The position numbers and the translations under genes are program-made. From Pyrus communis (lineage: Eukaryota; Streptophyta; Magnoliopsida; Rosales; Rosaceae), in the NCBI RefSeq assembly GCF_963583255.1, contig NC_084811.1, forward strand, positions 17,688,088 through 17,752,087: a stretch of 64,000 bases of DNA, written 5' to 3'. This document shows positions 57,047 to 64,000 of the stretch, piece after piece. The notes beneath the pieces are model-generated. The model worked only from the letters and a program-made list of their open reading frames with translations. It was not told the DNA's origin and made no database searches. Position 1 is the first letter of the stretch, and each line of letters starts with the position of its first letter.

Positions 57047-57703
57047 ATGGCAAACTCATCGAACCTTAGCTTGGAATTGAGCCTTAGCAGTGATACGGGC
57101 GCGCCGCGTCAAGGTAACGTATGGCGCCCTTCTTTCTTTTCTTCTAACGGTCCTCTCACAGGTGAAGACTCCGTGATGCAGGACGCCACAACAGCTACAA
57201 TAGTAGCTAGGAACCTCCTCACTCCAAAAGATAGTAGGCTGCTGTCAGGACGGTCCGATGAGTTGGCCGTTCAAGAGTCCCTCGCACTTAGTGTTCAGTG
57301 TGCGAGTTCTGTGTCCAACATGGGCCAACGCCTGCTTGCCCGCTCCCGTCAGGTGGAATCATTGATGGCAGAGGTGGAGAGTCTTAAGCAAGAGATCCAG
57401 CAGCTTAAGTATGAGAATAGAAGTTTGCATGTGCTTGCAAATAACTATTCGTCGGGCATGAAGAGGAAGCTGGATGAGCTGCAAGAGTCTGAAGGTCGGA
57501 TTCAAAGTGACCGTCAAAGGTTTTCGTCTTTCCTCCAGAGGCACCTTTTTCCTGGATCATCGAGCACTTGGCCAAGTATTGAGGCCTGGAATGCTCTAGC
57601 TCCGATGCCTTCCGCTCCGATGGCTTCCGCTCCGATGCCTCCCGCTTCGATGCCTCCCGCTTCTGCGCCTCGTAGTGGGGCTTCACGTAAACAACCTTTG
57701 TGA
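57047..57703 (+). CDS. 218-aa coiled-coil protein with N-terminal LxLxL motif, carried antisense in Athila-2
   Basis: Start chosen at ATG 57047 (context GAAAATGGCA, A at -3 and G at +4, a strong plant context); the frame is open from TTG 57041. Residues 7-13 read LSLELSL, two overlapping LxLxL motifs of the EAR repressor type. Residues 90-155 are a predicted coiled coil with heptad leucines (RQVESLMAEVESLKQEIQQL, then KYENRSLHVLANNY). Residues 184-206 are Ala/Pro/Ser/Met short repeats, and the tail is RKQPL. No catalytic domain. The ORF is intact while all gag-pol around it is gone, in an element with almost identical LTRs. I believe similar ORFs are common in apple-tribe genomes, from memory only. 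Function unknown; a captured host gene or an element accessory protein are both possible. Confidence 0.7.
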   Translation: MANSSNLSLELSLSSDTGAPRQGNVWRPSFFSSNGPLTGEDSVMQDATTATIVARNLLTPKDSRLLSGRSDELAVQESLALSVQCASSVSNMGQRLLARSRQVESLMAEVESLKQEIQQLKYENRSLHVLANNYSSGMKRKLDELQESEGRIQSDRQRFSSFLQRHLFPGSSSTWPSIEAWNALAPMPSAPMASAPMPPASMPPASAPRSGASRKQPL

Positions 57704-57815
57704 AGCTCCACCTTTCTCCATGTTTAGTATCTCTTTTTTTTTTTTTTTTTTTTTTTTTTTATTTCTTTTTTTTTTTTTTTTTTTTTTATGAACATGCTTT
57801 GTTTTATTCAGTGCA
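57704..57815 (+). other. Cassette 3' end with long poly(T)
   Basis: Two T-runs (about 57728-57761 and 57768-57787) broken by ATTTC follow the stop codon. On the element strand they are A-runs. Downstream GCATTGGGTTGCCTCCC marks return to Athila sequence shared with 11922-11940. Confidence 0.6.
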
Positions 57816-57874
57816 TTGGGTTGCCTCCCAAGTAGCGCTTTCTTTTACGTCTTGCAGCCGGACGAAGAACCCAA

Positions 57875-57919
57875 TCACTCCAGGATATGTTCACGAATCG
57901 GATGAGAACTCCGAGTCAT
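57875..57919 (-). pseudogene. Athila-2 residual gag start, 14 codons
   Basis: On the minus strand the ATG at 57919 opens MTRSSHPIREHILE and stops at TGA 57875-57877. Athila-1 gag begins MTRSSRPIIENISDF. So the deletion that removed gag-pol starts about 14 codons into gag and ends in the block GTCTTGCAGCCGGACG (57849-57864), which in Athila-1 lies just after integrase (11952-11967). The gag leader and start are kept, which may preserve packaging or transcript features. Confidence 0.8.
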
Positions 57920-58015
57920 GAACTAGTACCTAAAACAAGAAACAAAACAAGATTAAGAATCTAGAATAAAAACAAACAAAAATAAAACAATCCAAGGGAT
58001 TAGCAAATTTTCTAA

Positions 58016-58033
58016 TCCCCGGCAACGGCGCCA
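58016..58033 (-). other. Primer-binding site, tRNA-Asp type (Athila-2)
   Basis: Plus strand TCCCCGGCAACGGCGCCA, identical to Athila-1's site, five bases from the LTR at 58039. Confidence 0.9.
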
Positions 58034-58038
58034 AAATT

Positions 58039-60584
58039 TGATGCGTGATTTATACGCACACAAATTAAACCCTCTTTTCGTCAAATTGTAGTATATGTAT
58101 AAGTAGGGATCGTTCTGGACCGGGGATTAGGAGGGATTGTTAATCACTTGGATTTGACTCAAAAAAAAACGTAAAAACACAAAATAAATGTATTTCTAAC
58201 TAATCTAACACTTTAAAATAAATGGGGGATTGGTTTTGGACGAAATTAAACTAAAATAGAAACTTGGAAACAAAACAGATTGTACAAACGAAATTGATGG
58301 AATAGAATGAAGAAAAAAACTAGTTAGAGGGTTCCTTATCCACACATGAACATAAGCATATAATTTGACTCCCAGTTATGACTTCAACAAACGATGAATG
58401 ACAATGCTCCAAGTTAATTAGGTCCGCTTAAATTAACCGTCAGATTTCCCTAGATTCATTGGATTGAATGGGATACGCATTACAACCAAATTATTCCTAA
58501 TCAAAGTCTCTCACATGGAATACGCATGATAGAGACATTCAACAAAGATCATTAAGTTCAACGGAAATCATAAACATTGACTAGGCATTCATAACTATGG
58601 AATACGCATGTTAATCCAGCCTAGGGTTTACTAAACACAATCGTGACTAGCGATTTTTACTACTCATGAATATAAGTTCATAACGATTAGGTGAAATTCC
58701 CTTATATCCTAGCATCAAGTCTTAGGCATGCAAATTAAGTGTCGACCCTCAACCCACATACATAAACAAGTTCTTAATCAAAACAGAAAAGTAACCCACA
58801 TCTAAAGTTCATGAATTCATAACTGGAGTAAATCAAATCATAACCAACATATGTCCATGGCTTCAAATTCGCCTCTAACTAAAAAGAAATTAGTTTCACA
58901 TGTTTAACATAATTGAATAACAAGTTAAATTAAACATGAAAACAGAAACAAGAAAAGAAAGAACAAATGGATGGAAAGTTAGCTACAGGGTTCATCTCCA
59001 CATATGTTATACTTGCATAATAAAACGATTTCCAATTGCATTTCAACAAATCATTAATTCTCAACGCCCCGGGTCAATTAGGTCCGCTTAAATTAACCGT
59101 CAAGTTTTCCTTAAGTTAATGAATTGGATGGGTTAGCGCAACGCAATTCACAACATTCTCCAAAAGTCCTTTACGTGAAAAGCACAATAAAGATACAATC
59201 AAAGATCATTAAGCATCATGAAAACTTTAAGTGTTGACGAGGCATTCGTTACTATGGAATACGCATGAAACTTATGCCAAGAATTTATTTAACGCGATTG
59301 TTTATAAGCAACCTCCACTACTTGTGAATATAAGTTCGTAACTATTAGGTGAAACTCACTTATATTCTAGCGTCATATTGATGCATGAAAATTAAGCGCG
59401 CATTCTTAATAAACATTCATAAATAAGTTATCAATCAAACGGTTAAACAAATTGAACCACAACTTATGAAACGCAATTAGAATTAATCAAATCAAAATGC
59501 AAGCATAAACATATATTTCGAATCACCCCCTAGCTAAAGGGGGTTTAGTTTATTATAACTTTGAAATCAAAGAAATACCTAAACATTCCAACAACTCAAA
59601 CTTGAATTGTATGAACGTTTAGGCACTCTTCTCTTCCATTCCTCATACATACAAAACAAAGAGAATTGAATTTAAACTTTGAAATCAAAGAAACACCTAA
59701 ACATTCCAACAACTCACACTTGAATTGTATGAACGTTTAGGCCCTCTTATCTTCCTCGTTGTTGTAGCACAAGGTCTAAGGTGAGGTTTGGGGGATTATG
59801 GAAATGGATGAGGAGTGGTGTTTGGATTATAAGGGAATGGATGGGAAGCTCACGGCTAGGGAAGGGAGAATGTGTTTGTAATGTGTTGTGGATGAAAATG
59901 AGATGTGAATGAATGAATGAATGCAAGGGTATTTATAGGAGTAGTGGAGGGAACATATGGCTATGTCATTTGTAGGTGAAGTAGGTGGATGTTGTAGGTG
60001 AAGTAGGTGGATGTTGTAGGTGAAGTGGATGTTGTAGGTGAAGTAGGTGGATGTTGTAGGTGAAGTAGGTGGATGTTGTAGGTGAAGTAGGTGGATGATA
60101 TGTTAAGTGATAAGTGATAAGTGATATGATATGTGGTTATGATATGATAAGTGGTTAAGTGGTGATGATAAGTGATAAGTGATTAAGTGATATGATATGT
60201 GGTGATGATAAGTGATAAGTGCATGTGGGTTAACTAATGAAGGAAATGCATGTGCAATGACAATGTGTTAGAATGGATGTGTGTTATGCATGGCATGATT
60301 GGGATTAGGAAAGGTTTAAATGTCCTAAAACTAAAGAGAACAAGGTTCCAACACTTTGGCTCCAATTAGGTCTTCAATTTCGTCCAACACTTTGGCTGCA
60401 AGCATAAGCTATCCGTCCTTAGCCCAAAAGTGCTCCAAAAGTCTCCAAAATGCATCTTTTTGCTCCTTTAGCCCTTTGGACCTATAAACACACGAAAATA
60501 GCTTAAAGTACTAAAATAACTAAAGAAACATAACGTAAATGCACGAGAACAAGCCATTTAAGTCGCATGAATATGCTCCTATCA
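58039..60584 (-). repeat. Athila-2 5' LTR (2546 bp)
   Basis: Same length and apparently all but one base identical to 51396-53941, offset 6643. It adjoins the PBS at 58016-58033, so it carries the promoter for the minus-strand transcript. Confidence 0.92.
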
Positions 60585-61060
60585 CTATTCTATCATCCAT
60601 TCATTCCATTTCATCAATTTCATATTTACATTATGTTTTAATTTACAATCTGTACATTTAATTTAATTTCGTATAAACCTAAATCCCCTTTTACTTTAAT
60701 GTCAAATTAGTTAGAAATCAATTTAGTTTGTGTTTTTAAGAGTCTTGAGTCAAGTTACAACTTAATTTCGTCCAAATTTGTGTTTATACTCAAAACTGCC
60801 CAGAAAGTGGTTTTTAGGCAGATTTGAGTGTGTTTGTGCTGTTTTGAGTCTTTTAGTTTGTTTGAGTGTTTTAAAGTTTAGTTTTGCATTCTTTGAGTCT
60901 AGTTTAGTGTTTTATATTGTGTTTTTACGTTTTTGAGTCAAATCCAAGTGATTAACAATCCTTCCTAATCCCCCGTCCAGAACGATCCCTACTTATACTT
61001 ATACTACAATTGACAAAAAAAGGGTTTAATTTGTGTGCGTATAAATCTCGCATCACCAGT

Positions 61061-61852
61061 GGCGTTAAAACCACCGCTAGAAGAGCTAGAACTAGTGCCA
61101 CCCCTCTTAAAGTTCTGGGTCCTACGAGGTTCGAGCGACGCCTGACCCTTGCCCTTATCATCTTTCCTCTGGTTACCATCTTTCTATTCCTCCCCATTCT
61201 CGTTGCGCATGTTTTCTGAATCCTCAATTCTCAACAGAATCTCATAAAACTCCTAGTAGGTGTCACACGGGGTAATGGTCGCCATCGAACGCCACTTCTT
61301 CTTAGTGCCTAAACGGAAACAACAAAGCATATCCGCCAGATTGCCAGCAACATCTGGATGATAGCGAGACAGATCAGTAAACCTCCGGTAGTACTCGTTT
61401 GCTGTCAACTTCCCCTGTCTCAACTCAGTGAATTCCTGCTTTTTGCGGTCAATATACTCAGGAGGCACAAATCTTCTCTTGAACAGCTCTCTAAATACAT
61501 CAAAATCAGTCCTTTCCACTGAAGATAAATGACGAACCTCCTGCTCCCACCAGGATGCAGAATCCTTACCCAAAAACCACGATGTCGTCTCAACCCACTT
61601 CTCAAAAGGGAGATTCCCCTGATTATGCAGAACACGAAAGGTCTTCTCAATATGTTCTAGCCACCGCTCCACACCCTCAAAGCTCTCATGGCCCTCGAAT
61701 TTATCCAACTTTAGATTATACATAGTCTCCAGAGGAGTCATCTGGGAAGGGCGAAGCGCCGACTAAATAGCTGTAGCGATAGCTTCCCCCAGCTGAGCTA
61801 CATCGGGGAAACTAGGCTCAGCAGAGCGACGTGGTTCCCGACGAGTCGGCAT
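61061..61852 (-). pseudogene. Tekay-2 gag, N-terminal part
   Basis: Starts at the ATG at about 61852 (MPTRREPRR) and carries a TAG near 61762-61764, followed by MTPLETMYNLKLDKFEGHE, RWLEHIEKTFRVLHNQGN, SWWEQEVRHLSS, KRRFVPPEYIDRKKQEFTEL and NEYYRRFTDLSRYHPDVAGN. A stop near 61253 ends the main ORF (ending ITPCDTY). Another frame then covers the acidic/basic linker with KGKGQASLEPR. It is cut at 61056-61060 by the solo-LTR duplication and resumes at 49582. Confidence 0.88.
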
Positions 61853-61916
61853 AATTCTGACAGAAGACACCAAAACCATTAGAATGCTCACAAAAGTACA
61901 GGACTGCCAAACCTAG

Positions 61917-61928
61917 GCTCTGATACCA
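61917..61928 (-). other. Primer-binding site, tRNA-Met type (Tekay-2)
   Basis: Minus strand TGGTATCAGAGC five bases from the 5' LTR border at 61934, as in Tekay-1. Confidence 0.88.
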
Positions 61929-61933
61929 AAAAC

Positions 61934-64000
61934 TGACACACCCCGACCGAGATCAGGGTATGCTGGCCGTCACGTGGAAGTGACGTAACCATGTTCACAG
62001 TGTAGAAGCTAATACATAATAATAAAAGTACGAATAAATAAAAACCAGCTATACACCAAGTAAGAACCTACATGTGCAAGCGTAAGTGTGAAAACAAAGT
62101 TCAGAGCACGAAGACCTAATGCAGTCAGGGAGAAACAACACTACATAAACACACCCAAAGGTGGTCCTACACTGGTGATAATCTGTCAGATATGCCGGGA
62201 AAAATCCTCTGGGGAGCCACCACAAGTGCTAGCCAACTAGAACCTGGAAGGGCGCAAAACAGAAAGCGTGAGTGGGCAAAAACAAAGCTTTTCAAAACCA
62301 TTTCATAAACAAAGTTCTAACCCCTCGCCGTAAAACCTGTATACTTCCCAGAAAAATAGAATATGTACATATATATAAGTCATGCTCGGAAATATGCCAT
62401 GTCAAATGCCTCTAAATAGAATGCAAGTGCTCAGGAAATGTCAAATCAATGCCATGAAATCTATCAGCTGGAGTCACCTAACGTGACCTATACCTGCACA
62501 CGAGTCGGAACCACCTAAAGTGGTATGTACGACAGGACTGGGTGTATAATAAGTACGCTCAAAAGCTACGATCACGTGAAGCCTGGGCGAATAATCGCTG
62601 GTCACCTACGAGTCGGAACCACCTAAAGTGGTCTGTATGATAGGACTGTGCACCTAACTTGGATCTAAGATGAGCGTGTGGTGCGGGAGGTGAACATCAC
62701 GTGAAGGACTGTGCCCAACTCTGGGCGTAAGCACTGACACCGGGGGTGTAGGTTATGAGCTCTCTATGCATCTCAAATCACTACTGAACATAAACATAAA
62801 CCATTACTTACCTGGCACTTACCTGTGCGTCTGCAGCACCAACATACATATATATATATATATATATATGCTACTAATAATGCATAAACAAACGGCAAAT
62901 ATAATGCATGGCATATAAACGTATAAACGTTTCATTTCACTTTCTGGAAAAAACATAAGTATATAGGTATATATGGAAAACCAAAGGCCCACTCACTAGT
63001 ATGTAAAAGCGTTGTAACCCCCTTGCCTCGAGTGACCACGCTAGTCCTCGGGATAAGTCTCACCTATATGCGAAACAACTATAAAAACGTTCATTTTAAA
63101 GCACATAACCAACCTTACGAAATAACTTCTCATACAATGCTCAAATGGGGTGTATGAATACACCAATGTGATCTACTCAACCTCAGGAACATCCCCATAT
63201 TTTTAGAAATTTTTTTTGATGCCGCACGCGCCCCCATGCGCCGACCAAGGCATGGCCATACACGCCGCCCACAAGCAGGCACGTGCCTGGCACACTGACG
63301 GTGTCAGTTAACGTCGTCAGGAATATTCCGTTAACGCCGTTAGGAATATTCCGTCCAAACTGACGGAATATTCCGTCATCTTCTCCGGCCAAACTCCGGC
63401 GCTGGGAAAATTTCAAAGCTTCGTATCTTCTTTGTTTTTCAACCAAATTTCACAAAATTGGTACCAAAATGAAGCTTACAACAAGAGGAACAAATCCATA
63501 CCACTTTCAAGCACTAAAACCCACAGAATCTCGCCGGGAAAACACCACCAACTCCGGCCAAACTTGTAACTCATGATCCTGACGTCCAAAACCTTCAAAC
63601 GAACCACCTCAAGCCTCCTAAGGACCTCACCAAGCTTCCTACAAGCTTGAAATTCCCAAAAACACAAGAATTAACGTGTGCATGAACAGTGACCAAATCG
63701 GGGGATCCCGAGTTCGAAGTGAAATGAAGGTATACTTACTTGAAATGGGTATGGTTGAACTCCTAAGGACCTCACGAGCACGAATATGTAATTTGTTTCC
63801 TCGATCTGTGAAGGTTTTAATGGTTTTGGGTGTGTTCGTACAAATGGAGATAGGAAAGGGAGAGAGAGAGAGAGAGAGAGAGAAAGGGACAGTGATACGG
63901 GACAGGGAAGGGGTGAGGGAGTGTGGGAGTGTTTGTGTGGTCCAAAATCAGCCAAACAAAACCCAAAAAAAAAAACAACCACACAACAAAACAACCATAC
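61934..64000 (-). repeat. Tekay-2 5' LTR, cut by window end
   Basis: TGACACACCCCGACCG onward. It aligns with 45858-47265 and, more distantly, with the Tekay-1 LTRs through the GA-rich tract (63856-63884) and CAAAACCCAAAAAA at the window end, so only about 100 bp should be missing. A deletion near 62485 removes the segment that carries the GTACGGCTG dyad partner in other copies. Confidence 0.9.

Larger units (their letters stand above)
51396..60584 (-). mobile_element. Non-autonomous Athila-like element carrying an antisense gene cassette (Athila-2)
   Basis: Two 2546-bp LTRs, perfect duplication CTATT (51391-51395, 60585-60589), tRNA-Asp PBS and purine tract: a complete 9.2-kb insertion. The internal 4.1 kb keeps the Athila 3' non-coding region (53955-55760), a 14-codon gag stub and the leader next to the PBS, but no protease, RT or integrase. 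Between them is a cassette of about 2 kb (55760-57815) with a plus-strand ORF, antisense to the element. I see one LTR difference (51470 A, 58113 G), so it is very young and must have been mobilised by proteins from another Athila element. Confidence 0.9.
49588..61055 (+). mobile_element. Plus-strand solo LTR, itself split by Athila-2
   Basis: Two pieces, 49588-51395 and 60590-61055 (about 2.27 kb together), form one LTR of the Athila-2 family in opposite orientation. Perfect duplication CCAGT (49583-49587, 61056-61060) flanks it inside the Tekay-2 gag. The start TGCATTTACG corresponds to a point about 41 bp inside the Athila-2 LTR end, so this LTR uses or has acquired a different terminus. 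It contains the doubled 118-bp block near 50620-50820, like Athila-2, but only one of Athila-2's two long modules, and has a CACATGCATT-rich segment (49850-50440) where Athila-2 LTRs have GTGATAAGTG repeats. Confidence 0.87.
45858..64000 (-). mobile_element. Second Tekay-type chromovirus (Tekay-2), rearranged and cut by window end
   Basis: Minus-strand element: a 3' LTR piece (45858-47265), part of RT, protease and gag (47738-49582), the rest of gag (61061-61852), PBS (61917-61928) and 5' LTR (61934 to the window end). It is a sister subfamily of Tekay-1, clearly related in LTR and protein but more diverged than the two LTRs of either element. RNase H, integrase and much of the 3' LTR are deleted, with an Athila-type LTR end sitting at the deletion. 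A plus-strand solo LTR with Athila-2 inside splits gag. Confidence 0.9.

Noticed and set aside
57728..57787. Poly(T) after the cassette gene as the trace of a reverse-transcribed mRNA tail
   Set aside because: A captured plus-strand mRNA would leave poly(A), not poly(T), after the stop on this strand. It fits A-rich DNA of the element strand instead.

Overview
The window is plant nuclear DNA made almost entirely of transposable elements. The elements are Cassandra TRIM, Tekay/Del-type chromovirus, Athila, L1-type LINE, hAT, CACTA and Ty1-copia. PBS sites match plant tRNA-Met and tRNA-Asp. No bacterial gene, tRNA gene or CRISPR array was seen. A eudicot, possibly Rosaceae (apple/pear tribe), is my inference from the Copia remnant and a 218-aa ORF that resemble sequences I associate with that family; no search was run.

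Region 1 (1-1176) is a minus-strand Cassandra TRIM with a 5S-rRNA-like domain. Its 3' LTR is split by a 701-bp hAT MITE. Region 2 (1324-33055) is a nest in which most boundaries have target-site duplications (TSDs). A 5'-truncated LINE (17-bp TSD) holds a hAT shell (8-bp TSD, 25.3 kb as it now stands). The shell holds a Tekay-type gypsy element with 2.2-kb LTRs, whose protease is split by an Athila element (Athila-1, 5-bp TSD GCTCC). The hAT also carries about ten copies of a 345-bp tandem repeat. Further along, the same LINE holds a non-autonomous LTR element with 601-bp LTRs and an attached inverted LTR, forming a large hairpin-like structure.

Region 3 (about 33166-45857) holds a decayed CACTA transposon interrupted by a solo LTR (TSD GTTGC), a heavily decayed Copia element, an LTR-like remnant, AT-rich DNA, an unrecognised 102-codon ORF in gene-like surroundings, and a degenerate minisatellite of about 1 kb.

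Region 4 (45858-64000) is a second Tekay-type element (Tekay-2), with large deletions. It is interrupted by a plus-strand solo LTR (TSD CCAGT), itself interrupted by a minus-strand Athila-like element (Athila-2, TSD CTATT). Athila-2 has two 2546-bp LTRs that look almost identical. It has lost nearly all gag-pol, keeping a 14-codon gag stub, and carries an antisense cassette of about 2 kb. The cassette has an intact 218-aa ORF with an LxLxL start and a coiled coil. This is the most interesting object in the window.

No retroelement here looks fully autonomous: each pol has stops or frameshifts. Relative ages from eye-counted LTR differences agree with the nesting: 601-bp element about 2.4%, Tekay-1 about 1.4%, Athila-1 about 0.4%, Athila-2 about 0.04%.
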